Source: Vitellaria paradoxa
Taxonomy: Eukaryota > Streptophyta > Magnoliopsida > Ericales > Sapotaceae
Assembly (NCBI GenBank): GCA_019916065.1
Contig: CM034237.1
Location: forward strand, 26,975,783 to 27,039,782
Direction: 5' to 3'
Length of the DNA: 64,000 nt
Shown here: one piece after another, positions 11,690-21,991 of the stretch
Numbering within the stretch: the first letter of the stretch is position 1
How the letters are laid out: every line of letters begins with the position of its first letter
The notes under the pieces: model-generated
Databases searched by the model: none
The model's input: the letters and a program-made list of their open reading frames with translations, nothing else
What the model was told of the DNA's origin: nothing
Translations under genes and position numbers: made by a program

Positions 11690-14460
11690 GAGATTCTGAA
11701 ATGAAGACCGAGGCAATGGTTTCGTGAGAAGATCAGCCAATTGAGAAGAGGATCGAACAAACAGTACTCAGCTCTTTGCGAAGTAACAACTCCCGAATAA
11801 AATGGCAATCAACCTTAATGTGTTTGGTACGTTTGTGAAACACAGATTATTCGCAATAAAGATGGCAGCTTGATTGTCACAATGCATAGCCATAGGAGTA
11901 GGAATATCATGCCAAAATCCCGAAGTAGTGAACGAACCAGAGCATTTCAAAGCAGTATGAGCCTAGCACATACTCAGTCTAACACTTGAACGAGCCACAA
12001 CTTGTTGTTTCTTGCTGCGCCAAGTAACCAGATTATTACCAACAAAGGTACAGTAACCGAAGTGGACCTTCGATCATCACGATTTTCAGCCCAATCAGCG
12101 TCACTATAGGCAGTCACTGAAAGAGAGAAGGACGATAAAAAAACTGCGGCTAGGAGTACCCTTCAAGTAACGTAAAATACGACATACTGCTTCAAAGTGG
12201 GTTACGAGGAGCATGCATAAACTGACTGACAATATGGACTGCATAAGTAATGTCAGACGAGTGACTATGAGATAAATCAACTTCCCTACTAGACGTCGAT
12301 AACGACTCACATCAAAAAATGGTGAGCCAGTAGTCACATCCAGTTTAATAGAGGCATCCATGGGAGTTTCAGCAGGCTGGGAACCAAGTAAGCTAGTCTC
12401 AGATAAAAGATCCAAAACATACTTACATTGGGAAAGCATAAGTCCTGTGTTGGATCATGCTATTTCAATGCCAAGAAAATGGCGAAGGGCACCCAAGTCT
12501 TTGGTGTGAAAGTGTGACTTAAATGAGTTTTTAAATCAGCAATGCCTGCGGCGTCATCACCTGAGATAAGAATGTCATCAATATATACAATCAACACAAT
12601 TGTACCAGTAGAAGAATGCAGAGTAAAGACAGAATGATTTGAGGTAGACTGCTACAGACCATACTTGAGTAGAACATCACTAAAGCGATTAAACCAAGCA
12701 CGAGGGGATTGTTTTAGACCATATAAGGACTACGTAACTGGCAGACTAAGTGTTTACTTCCGAAACCACATAGCCTGGTGGTTGATCCATTAAACCTCTT
12801 CGTGGAATTCACCGTGAAGAAAAGTATTTTTAATATCTAGCTGTAAAGTGGCTAAGATCGACTTACAGCCATAGCAAGAAGAATGCAAACTAAATTGAGA
12901 CGAGCAACTGGAGAGAAGGTCTCTAGATAATCAACGCCATAAGTCTGAGTATAGCCTTTAGCAACAAGGCGTGCTTTAAGCCGCTCAATTGAACCATCTG
13001 AAGATACTTGACGTTATAAACCCAACGACAGCCCACTATTTTCTTCCAGAAAGGTAATTTGGCTAGGTCCCAAGTATGATTTGTATAAAGTGCCTTCATT
13101 TCCTCATCCATAGCACGCTTTCCACCCAGGTGAAGACAATGCTGCTTGATATGAGACTGGAAGGGAGATGAAGACAAGGCACAAATAAAAGAATACAAAC
13201 AAGGGGAAGCACGATGATATAAAAATTTAGTAATAGGATGTTGGTAAGCACGCTTACATCGACGCAGAGCAATGGGTAAATCATCTTAGAGGGAGATGGA
13301 GTAGAGGTTTAAACCTTAGACAAATCTGACGAGTTGGATGGGCCATAAAAACAACTTATCTATTCTGATCCGCTGGTATACCTGCAACTGATTTTGCTGA
13401 GACTCCTGCAAGGAAGGGCGCGAAAGAGTTAAAAAGTAATGTAGGACTAGGTGTTGCCCTAACTAGTCTCCCCCTCACAGAGGTCAGGCTATGGCATCCC
13501 CCTGATGCTGGAAACAGTAAGTCATGGTATAATTGAGGTCCCAGAGTCATAGAAGAAGGGTGTGGATATTAAAAAAAGTAACATCAGCGGCTGACACAAA
13601 ATACTTACAAGAAGAGTGAATGATAACAACGGTACCTCTTTCCTCGAGTAAGAGAGTGCGCTAAAAAACATGCATTTTTGCAAGAAAGAGGAGATACACT
13701 TATCTAAACCAGGATTCCAAGAATAGTGGAATAAAGGCCACACAAACCAAAAACGCGAGGAGTAAGAGAAGAAGAATTATCCTTAGGAATACCAAAGATA
13801 GAAAAAGGAAGACTGTTTACCCAACCAGCAGATGGGGCATCTGATTAATGAGAAAGGCAAGCAGTGAGAAAAGCAATCCCCTCAAAAAGGTTTTTGATAC
13901 ATGCATATTGAACTGAAAGTACGAGCAACAGTCAAGCAAATGACGATGTTTGCGCTCGGCGACACCATTTGGTTGGGAGGTGTGAATACATGTGGTCCGG
14001 ATGGATATACCCCGATCATACAAAAAGTTTCCATAACAGATTGCAACGTATTCTAGAGCATTATCTGATCGAAAATTTTGATACGTTTGTTAAATTGGGT
14101 AAAAAACCTCATTATAAGAAGTAAGTCACATGTATGGCAAAATCAGACCTCTATTTCATAAAAAATAACCAAGTCATTGCGTGAATGAATCATCAACAAA
14201 AAATAACAAAATATTGATAACCATTAATACTAGTAATGCGAGATGGTTCCCAAATCTCAGTATGAACTAAATCAAAAGGTTCTGGTTGACGACTGACACC
14301 ATGACTAGGAAAAGAGCTACGGTGGTGCTTACCAAGCTGGCAAGCCTCACAATCTAGACTCGATACAGGACTTAAATGAGAAATGACAGTCTTCAATTTA
14401 TTTAACGAGGGATACCCAAGACGAATATGCCATTAGAGTGGAGAAACGGTTGCACTCAAA
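11690..14460 (-). pseudogene. copia pol remnant (integrase, RT, RNase H)
   Basis: Order on the minus strand: GAG-pre-integrase finger (CEACQLGKHH, about 14330); integrase core with DLVHTEIWEP (about 14270), SDNALEYV (about 14060) and NGVAERKHRH (about 13950); RT with EEMKALYTNHTW and GCRWVYNVK (about 13000-13110) and the catalytic YIDDILISGDD (about 12560-12590). Then come RETPMD-type connection sequence and YRRLVGKLIYL (about 12280). RNase H has SDADWAENRDDRRSTS (about 12060-12110) and CDNQAA (about 11870). The protease is not clearly readable. At least six stops or shifts interrupt it. In life it would reverse-transcribe and integrate the element. Confidence 0.85.
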
Positions 14461-15099
14461 GCAGGTGAAGCAGTAGTAGAAAGCTAGCTGGATCAAGATA
14501 GTAGAGCCCGTCTTTCTCATGCGCCAAACCAATCGTCCTCTTGTTCTTGAGGTCCTGAAACACACAAGAGGTAGGAGAAAAGGTTACAAACAATGTAAGG
14601 ATTTGGTCAATTGGCTAACAGATAGTAAATTGAATGGAAAATTAGGCACATAAAGACTATGAGGCAAATGAATTGAAGAATGAGGAGAAATAACCCTTGT
14701 CCTTGTACAGGATGGGAAGATCCATCAGCTAAAAAATGATGATTAATGATCTAAATGAGAGAATAGGAGGATTTACCAGAAATATGAGAGCGTGCACCAG
14801 AATCAATGACCTAGGAAGGTGGAGTGGAAGCAGTACAAGCAATATTACCTAATTTGCTAAGGTAACATAGAAGCGATGAGTGAGGTTTCCAAAGAGTTTG
14901 CAATAACTCACTAAGTTGGGTAGCAAGATCACTGTTGGTACTTGAAGGTTCTGAAGCAGTGTGTGTCGACTGGGTGGAGGCACCAGGAGTAGAACCTATC
15001 TGACACAATGATAAACTTGATCCGGTCAACCATACTTGGCTGAGCAATAAGGCTCGGTGTGATTGGTACGACCACAGTGAGAGCATTTTCTATCCCCTC

Positions 15100-15880
15100 A
15101 CCTCCTTGAGAAGGACGACCACCACACGATGAACCTCACGAAGAACGACCACGTCCATGCATAATACTTACGAAGGCTCCTGTAGCAGTGTTAGTGGAGA
15201 TCAAGGCAGAGGCTTCTGAAGTAGTAACCTGACCTTGAGTATGATTGCCTAAGGATGATCGCAAAAGACGAGAGTAAGGCATTGGCAGCTGTAGGTAAGT
15301 CTCACTTGCAAGAATTTGATCTTTGAAGCCACGTAGATCAGAATCAAGCCCATAGAGAAAAGAGAGGCAATCATAAAATCTTCCTAGTATCGCTTTTGTT
15401 GCTCAAGATCAGTAGTAAGGGCCTATACTGTAATAGCTGATCCCAAAGGTTCTTAAGTACACTATAATATTCTGAAAGAGGACGACCACCCTATTTGGTT
15501 GCAAAAAATCTGCTCATATAATTCAAAACACTTGTGACACATTACTCTGTTGTGAGAACGAGTCAGCAAGAGAATCCCATATTTTCTTTGAAGAGTCACA
15601 AAATTCTACTGTAGTGGCAATGTGGGGCTCAAGACTGTGACATAACCATCCCATAACAATGGAATCTTCACTAAGCCAATCATCATACTCACTATTATCT
15701 GGTTTGGGTGGAAGATCAGTAAGAATTTTAGTTTCTTCTTCCCACGAAGAAACACCTTCACAGCATGGCCTAAGCCAAATAATTTAATCCGTTCAATTTC
15801 TTAGAAGTGATTGATCGAGGGATATCTTCATCTTTCATTAATACTGATTTCGGTTCAAAAGCAATTACTTTCCCTTCAGC
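15100..15880 (-). pseudogene. copia gag remnant
   Basis: The start MAEGKVIAFEPKSVLMKDED is followed by the usual copia entry motif LNGLNYL. A UBN2-type gag domain follows, with DNSEYDDWLSEDSIVMGWL, HSLEPHIATTVEFCDSSKKI and WDSLADSFSQ at about 15530-15700. A stop falls in the LNGLNYL(S)W motif and at least one frameshift follows. The C-terminal part is too decayed to show a zinc knuckle. The start was chosen because it is the first in-frame ATG before this conserved domain. Confidence 0.72.
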
Positions 15881-16486
15881 CATGAATAAAAAAAAAATAA
15901 AAGAAACCCAAATCAAGGAAGGGAATTACCGAGAGCCACCAGATCAGCAACGAGGAGCCAGACCACCAAAAAAAAATAGAACCATGAAGAACCAGATGAA
16001 GAGTAACAACGAGCATCAACCAAGCAGAACCAGATTATCTGATCTGGTGATCAAGCATCAACAACCGAGCAGCAATTGATCTGGTGATCTGAAGCAACAG
16101 CATAGTAGAACTAGATCACAACAGAGCAACAGCAGAGTAGAGCCAGATCTGAAGCTCAACAGAGCATCAGCAAGAATCACCGGCAACAGGAGGAAACTCT
16201 CCGGCCATCAGGCCATCATCGTCGTATGTCGCCAGTGAGGTGCTGGAGGGTCACGCGCCTACAACGTGCCAAGAGAGGGCAGGCGCGTGAAAGCTGGGCA
16301 GCAGCGGTGAGTTGCGCGTGAAGGCACGTCGAAGCTTCTCTGGCAATGTGCTCAGGTGGGTGAGGGTCTTCGGCGGTCGATGACTCTTCTAGGATGGTCG
16401 GGCGGTCAACTCTGGTGACCGAAGAGGGCCTGACAGCGGTTGAGACCAGAAACTCCGACTTCTCTTTTTTTTTTTTGTGAAAGGAC
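15881..16486 (-). other. copia 5' leader between primer site and gag
   Basis: About 600 bases, GC-richer than the surroundings, with CAG/CAA-rich repeated words (AGCAACAGC, CAGCAGAGC type) on the plus strand and one T run at 16465-16476. No coding motif is seen. It corresponds to the untranslated leader, where packaging and dimer signals would lie. Confidence 0.4.
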
Positions 16487-16498
16487 GCTTTGATACCA
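16487..16498 (-). other. Primer binding site of the copia element
   Basis: Reads TGGTATCAAAGC on the minus strand, one base from the classical plant copia site TGGTATCAGAGC for initiator-Met tRNA. It directly abuts the 5' LTR. Confidence 0.85.
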
Positions 16499-16697
16499 AG
16501 TTGAGAAAATAGAAAGAAAAGAAGAGAGTGAATTGTTTTCTCTCTTCTCCTTTAAGTCTTATTTATAATCAAAAACTTACATCACATAAGGAAAGAAACC
16601 AGACAAGGAAATATAGCTGTGACAATCATATCAAACCTAATTAATCCTATATCAATCCTAATAGGAAATAAAATCATATCACTCCTAAATTCTAATA
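16499..16697 (-). repeat. 5' LTR of the copia element
   Basis: Direct repeat of 11444-11640. Read on the minus strand it begins TATTAGAATT (mutated from TGTTAGAATT) and ends TCTCAACT, followed by the primer site. The host duplication GTTTC follows at 16698-16702. Confidence 0.9.
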
Positions 16698-17654
16698 GTT
16701 TCTAACATCTTCACAAGACTTATAAGTATCAAAAGAAACCAACCATTTGAGTTCTCATCAACTACGGGCCATGTTATGGAATAAACACCCTTTTCTCTCT
16801 CTCTTAAACTATACATGTGTATGAAACTTCCATTTTCTTCCATAAATGAATCCAAAACTTGCTAGGGTTACTCAAATGTTGTTCTAGACCTTGTTACACA
16901 TCATATATATAACAATGAAGCATAAATCCCTACCTCAAGTTGAATAAAGATGAAGAACAAGAGGTGGTCTTTTCCCGGCTTCAAGCTCCCAACTTTGAAA
17001 GTTTCGATCTCTTCATTCTTTGATCTAAATGACAAACAAATTACATAGGTAGGTTCCTTGAGTGCTCAATTGTATCCTTGCAAGGTTAATTTGATTTTGG
17101 GTTAGGGTTAAAGAGACTTACCATACAAACACTTCTCGGTTCTCTTTATTTCTTTCTTCCTTCTTTCTCTCCCGATCTTCCTCTCTTCCAAGCCACAATC
17201 CCTCTTTCTTTCCATCTCACACACACACATATATATATACAATTTTTGCTAATATTTTAAGGCTCCTTTAGTGTTCTCTAGATTCTTCCACCCTCCTAGC
17301 ATAGATATAGGTATATAGGGGGATGGCGCGACCGCTCAAGTCAGAACACATCATACCTGTCACTTCTGCTAAAGCTCGGGCGTCCAAGACCTTCTCAGCC
17401 ATGCACCCAAACTGTTGGGCACCCATTTTCCGTGCGCCCAAGCCTTGGGCACCCATGTTTCGTGCGCCCAAGGTGCCCTCTTTTTGCACTTGTGCTAAAA
17501 TGCCAACTTTCACATGTTTGGTTTATCTTTTCAAAGTTCCCAACTCTAAAGTACTATTAATGATAAATACCACTTAATCAACATACTATTAGCTTAAAAT
17601 GTTCGAATAACCATCTAGTTACATTAACACAAAAGCTTGGGGTATTACATAGTA

Positions 17655-17862
17655 GTTCTCAAACTATTCACGAAGAAGAAGAGGAGGAGAAACTGACAAA
17701 CCGATAGCTCATGGACATGTTGATTAGTCAAGGAGAGACGATTACCCAATTAAACGAGAAGGTGTCAAATTTGGAAGTCACCACAGCGGAGAATTCCTTA
17801 ATGCTCAGTCGTCTTTACGAATATCATTTTGGCGGCGGTGCTTCATCCTCACTACCTTCATA
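17655..17862 (+). pseudogene. ORF3 of element A, C-terminal part after the nested insertion
   Basis: Continues the frame broken at 9695. It reads an acidic EEEEEK stretch, then LMDMLISQGETITQLNEKVS with heptad-like spacing (probable coiled coil), and ends LYEYHFGGGASSSLPS at a stop at 17860-17862. The ORF3 of element B has an equivalent tail (SNAELASQISVLAQRIGHME, about 29990-30060). Both therefore end in a coiled-coil segment, which suggests self-association (inference). Confidence 0.5.
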
Positions 17863-18064
17863 GCTAGGAGATTCTATGGGCTACTCTTATTCATAGTTGT
17901 TTTTTTTCTTTTGATGATGGGGATGTAACTTAATTTCTTTATTTCACTTTCTTTTGATGTGGCTATCTTCCCATTTTGGGTATTGTAACTGAATGATTCT
18001 ACTCTTTTATCTTTTGAACTAATGTTTCTAACTTTCTTTGTAATATAGTTCTTTTTTTTGTATT

Positions 18065-18532
18065 TTGTCTTATTGTGTATCAATTGCCATTTACTTTTGC
18101 AAGATTAGGTCCTGTGTTATTGATGCTCTCGACGATCTCGATGATTTTACAATTGATGAAATGGACAATCCCAACTTGTATGACGAGTGGGGTGGAATGG
18201 TTGCCAATAGTACTTTATTTCATGATTCCGCAGAGGACAGGGATGACCTTTTAGTAGCCATTGACTTAGAGGCATGGGCTGATGATCGTTTTCTGACTAG
18301 GCCACCCATACCTCGGCCCCATCGTTATAGAGGCACGTTTCTTCATATGCCACGTGAGTTTTTCATTCATGACAGCAGTGATTCTGAGTTTAGTGAAGAA
18401 GAACATATTGATGAACTTGGTATGGCAGACTGGGAGGATGCTGCTGAATTAGAATTTGATGATGAAGAGATTGTCAACTTTCATACTTCACTTGCATTGT
18501 ATATTGATTTCCACTTTAATGTGGCTTATTAG
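18065..18532 (+). CDS. Small acidic ORF between ORF3 and 3' UTR (element A)
   Basis: Open for about 155 codons. From about 18115 the product is strongly acidic (DALDDLDDFTIDEMDN, EDRDDLLVAIDLEAW, SSDSEFSEEEHIDEL). The first 15-20 residues are unlike the rest and may be read-through of an intron, since a TTGCAAG acceptor-like site lies near 18103. The codon pattern and absence of stops suggest recent constraint compared with gag and pol. Element B has an acidic ORF in the same place (about 28963-29561) with SNDSSHSDSND. I recognise no family; the function is unknown. Confidence 0.4.
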   Translation: MSYCVSIAIYFCKIRSCVIDALDDLDDFTIDEMDNPNLYDEWGGMVANSTLFHDSAEDRDDLLVAIDLEAWADDRFLTRPPIPRPHRYRGTFLHMPREFFIHDSSDSEFSEEEHIDELGMADWEDAAELEFDDEEIVNFHTSLALYIDFHFNVAY

Positions 18533-20436
18533 ACTCACAAGGTATTATTTGACCATTACCTCACTCTTTTTATATATTGCTTTTATAGTGCCTGAATTTT
18601 TTTTAGGTAAGTTTTACATCAAGTTTGGGGTGGGGGGAAGAGTACATTTATGCTTAATTTGCATTCATGCTTTGTCAAGTTGTACTTGTGCCTTTATCAT
18701 GCTCCCATTCACACTACAGACCCACATAACCATTTTTAGTCACATTGAGGACAATGTGCATCTATGGTTGGGGGTGAGCACATGGCGGCATGAAAATTTT
18801 GAATCAAAGTAGAAAACATTTTCAAAAAGGCTAATTTTCAAACTTAGAGACTTGACGGAGGATAAAGTGAATACATGAGCATATTGTTCAATTAGTACTA
18901 GTTTATATTAACTGATACAAAGATGAGTGGTTCAGTTTCAATCCCAGACAAACGATAAAATTCAAAATGAAAATAAAACTTTTGAAGCACATTATGAACT
19001 TAACATTTGACATTGCTTGAATAAAAATGTGTTAAAATGTAACTCATAAGAATAAGTTGTTTAAATATGGCAAAACACAGGTGGAGATTCATAAACCCTC
19101 AATTCAGTGAGCTTTAGAGCCTTAACCTTTTTGATATGAGGGATTACATGAACTCTTTATTTTTCTTTTTGTCTCATTTTTTTCTTAGCTTTATAAACAT
19201 CAGATTGTTTTTGGTATTGCATGCACAAAGTGTTTTATTCAACACATGCAATCAATTTAATGTCCCTAAAAGATGCTTCTAGTCTTTAGAGTGACACTAG
19301 GCCATCTTTCTTATATTTTGAAACTTGAACCTTTTCTTTGATTACATTACCTTTGGAGCCACATTAGAATCGTTAAAATTTTCTTTATACATGAAATTTC
19401 ATGTTTTAGCCACATTTATAACCCCTGTTAGCTTTGGATATATAGGTGAGCTGACCTTTTCATGTCAAGGGATACTTGTGCAACAAATTGTAACAAAGTG
19501 TATAAGGGAGGAGCTCATAGTTAAAAAATATATGAAAAAAAGGACTTAATATCTCATAAGTTCATCATTAGTCCCATAAAAAAAGGACTTAGTACCTCAT
19601 AAGTTCATTATTAGTCCCATGAAAAAAAACATAGAAAACTTCAATGTTGGTATTCAAGGAATTGAAAGGAAAAAGAAAATTAGGGGGTGTTTCCTTGTAT
19701 AATTATCCCTAGGCATGCACTTTGAACTTCCTACCCTTTATTTGTTTACCAACACCCCATGGCCAAGCTATTACCCTCAAAAAGGCCTAGTGGACTTTAG
19801 GCGAAGGGCACTTGTAAGAGCATTAAGGTGATTTAGTGTGCATGTTGAGTAAAATCTTTTTGATGAAAAGCACGAATACATTCTCCTATAAAACTGCACT
19901 CAATTTTATTAAATTCTTTCATTTACGTCTTAAAATAGGTTCTATGGACGTTTGCTTTGCCTTTTTGCAAGAACCATGAGGGAAACCTACTCTATAGTGA
20001 CATTGTTGATTGAGTGAACAACTTAAGTGAGATTTGGAATCAAAACCACAGTTTTAGACCATATGCAATGACTTGTTTGCATGAGTGATATTTGGTGATA
20101 TATTTGAAATAAGGCAATTGAAAATGATTGAGTAGACCAGTGTGAAAAAGAACTTATTCGAATTCTGAATTTTATAACTTATTTGTTATTGGGATTGAAC
20201 TAGGGTATTTTGATCGGTTAATAACTAACTTAGAAACTAATTTAAGAATTTTGTGGGTATATTCATTGCAAACCCCCACGAGACTTCACTCATCCACTAG
20301 GGGAACCTAGAGGTTTAAAAGGCTTACTGCACGTAGCTAAGTGTAGCCGTGTTTCCAATGAAGAAAGAATATAGGATTTTAATTTTAAAATTTTTATTTT
20401 ACTGCCAGGGACTAGCAATAGGCAAGTTTGGGAGCC
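18533..20436 (+). other. 3' UTR of element A, ending in a polypurine tract
   Basis: No coding sequence. It has a G tract at 18621-18640, the hairpin at 18741-18758, another G tract at 18766-18774, a tandem duplication of about 43 bp at 19541-19626 and a polypurine-like end (AAGTTTGGGAGCC, about 20424-20436) before the 3' LTR. Phrases recur in order in 21992-23345 and, reversed, in 27234-28960 and 41506-43150, so this is a conserved long 3' UTR of the group. Confidence 0.6.
18741..18758 (+). other. Conserved 3' UTR hairpin (element A)
   Basis: CACATTG-AGGA-CAATGTG: perfect 7-bp arms and a 4-base loop, followed 7 bases later by GGTTGGGGG. The same unit occurs in element B (28870-28887, minus), with changes in C (42983-42998, minus) and in E (22206-22220, plus, right arm decayed). 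Confidence 0.6.
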
Positions 20437-21986
20437 TAATTACGCTTGAAAAGGGTAATCATTAGCTTGATTTCCTATTATTTTTAACTAGAGTAAGGAG
20501 TCAATTCATTAAATTAACATCTCATATTACTTGCATGAAATTTTCTTTGATGCAATAAATGTGTATAAAAGCTTAGAAAAGACCTATAGTCATAATCAAG
20601 GACTTAGAGGAGTTGAAAGAGGATGAAAAGGAGTAGAAGAAGCATCTGGCATCCCAACAGCGTTAGGGCAACACTTGACAGTGAACCCAAGTCTGGATTG
20701 AAGAAAAATGAGCTGAGACACTGCCTGTTGGCATCCTAACGGCGTTAGGATGCCACGATCGCAATACTTCAGATTTTAGGATTTTTCAGCAACTTATAGA
20801 TACACACCTTGTACCAGACCTTGGACATAGCCGTATACATGTCTTAAGGTTATTTTTTCAAGTCTTTTTCATTAGCTTTTGAGAGTTTCTCATTACTTTC
20901 AATTGAATATTTGGATCAAAACTTTGATTACACTACAAAACTTTCAATACAAGTGCAGATTTTCTTTTCTAATGGAGTTTGTTTTTTCCTTCTCTTTCGT
21001 TTTCTGCTTTGTTTGTTTATTTAACATGCTAGCGTAGATTCAGTCTTGATTCAACTCATCAATGATGGGTGAATCCTAGTTTGAATGTTGGATGTAATTG
21101 AATCCAGGCATACAATATAAAAGTTGTATGCCAGGGTTCTTGTTTTCTAGATCTACTTTCTAATGTTTTCAAAACTTTCAAAAACTTGTGTAGTTGATCA
21201 TATTTCCTTGAAATTATTGATAACTACACGAGATCATAACTTTCTTGATACTTTGAAAATAGAAAAAATAGATTTAGATTTATTTTCTGGTTCTCTTTTT
21301 CTTTTGATTTTTAAAGCCTTAAAAAACGTGTAATCTTAATCATATTTCGTTGAAATTCCTAATGACGTTACGTGATTAAAACTTTCTTTTATTTTGAAAT
21401 CAAAGAAACAAAATATGGACCAAATAATGTTTTCAAGATGATATCCTTCTAGTTTTATTTATCCTAAACGTGATTTTAAAACCGTACTTTGGAAATTAAA
21501 GCTTTCACGAAGAAATCTTTCCGGTTTATTTTTCCTAAACGCGAGCTGTAAACTGAGATAATAATCACATCCAAACATGAGAATAAGGTAATCACCTAAA
21601 TTTGTCGGTTGAATCAAGATCTTTAGTTATATTGTTCAAAACCATAGTTTAATTCACTACTTACTTTAGTTTAATTTACTTTGCATTTTTTAATTGCTTT
21701 TATCAATTTGGAATTACTTTAGTTGTTTATTTTCTAGTTTAGTTTAATTACTCTCGTTTTAATTTATTGTTATGCAGTTCTTAGTTGAAAATCAAACTTC
21801 TCAAACTCAAATTTTGATTTTATTTTTATTGCTTTCAAAAAAAGAAACAATAGTTTAGAAGAACTTAGAAACCTTAGGATTCATTCGTAGTTCCCTGTGG
21901 ATACAATCCTAATCTCATCAGGTAAAACTACACTGCACACCCTTATACTTGGGAGTTATTTTTACTACATATTTGTGAGATAGTCA
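20437..21986 (+). repeat. 3' LTR of element A
   Basis: Direct repeat of 807-2334, with its start mutated to TAATTA. It keeps a perfect hairpin (GGCATCCTAACG, G, CGTTAGGATGCC at 20730-20754) that is reduced in the 5' LTR. The TATA box is mutated at 20795-20802. GTACT follows at 21987-21991. Confidence 0.85.
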
Positions 21987-21991
21987 GTACT

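Larger units (their letters stand above)
11444..16697 (-). mobile_element. Complete Ty1/copia retrotransposon, coding regions decayed
   Basis: Two LTRs of 197 and 199 bp lie in the same orientation. A primer site matching the initiator-Met tRNA type is next to one and a polypurine tract is next to the other. gag, integrase, RT and RNase H run in copia order on the minus strand. GTTTC is duplicated at 11439-11443 and 16698-16702. By eye the LTRs differ by about four substitutions and three small indels, so it is younger than the A element around it. Stops and frameshifts in gag and pol make it non-autonomous. The lineage within copia is not assigned. Confidence 0.9.
9696..17649. mobile_element. 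Solo LTR (about 2.7 kb) nested in element A and split by a copia element
   Basis: Begins TGTCACGCCC and ends GGGTATTACA, flanked by TAGTA at 9691-9695 and 17650-17654. ORF3 of element A resumes after it. Once the internal copia element is removed, 2.7 kb remain with no pol motif. A lone LTR left by recombination is therefore the simplest reading. Its ends and blocks (TCGTGACCC near the start, GGGCGCCCA-type palindromes at about 11230-11300 and 17400-17470) recall LTRs of Tekay/Del-type chromoviruses; that assignment is from memory. A possible TATA region on the minus strand near 17310-17322 suggests minus orientation, but this is weak. Confidence 0.72.
807..21986 (+). mobile_element. Athila-like Ty3/gypsy retrotransposon A with nested insertions
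   Basis: A complete but decayed element. It has two direct LTRs of about 1.53-1.55 kb, a primer site after the first, gag and pol in order on the plus strand, an ORF3 remnant, a small acidic ORF, a 3' UTR and a polypurine tract before the second LTR. The host duplication GTACT lies at 802-806 and 21987-21991. The protease motif DLGAS and the RT/RNase H/integrase sequence style are those of the Athila lineage. About 7.95 kb of the span is a later insertion (9696-17649), so the element itself is about 13.2 kb. Stops and frameshifts in every gene make it non-autonomous. Confidence 0.85.

Noticed and set aside
17268..17577. Open frames with repeated GAQ/WAP words
   Set aside because: They arise from the GGGCGCCCA palindromic repeats of the solo LTR and are present on both strands. 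Not genes.
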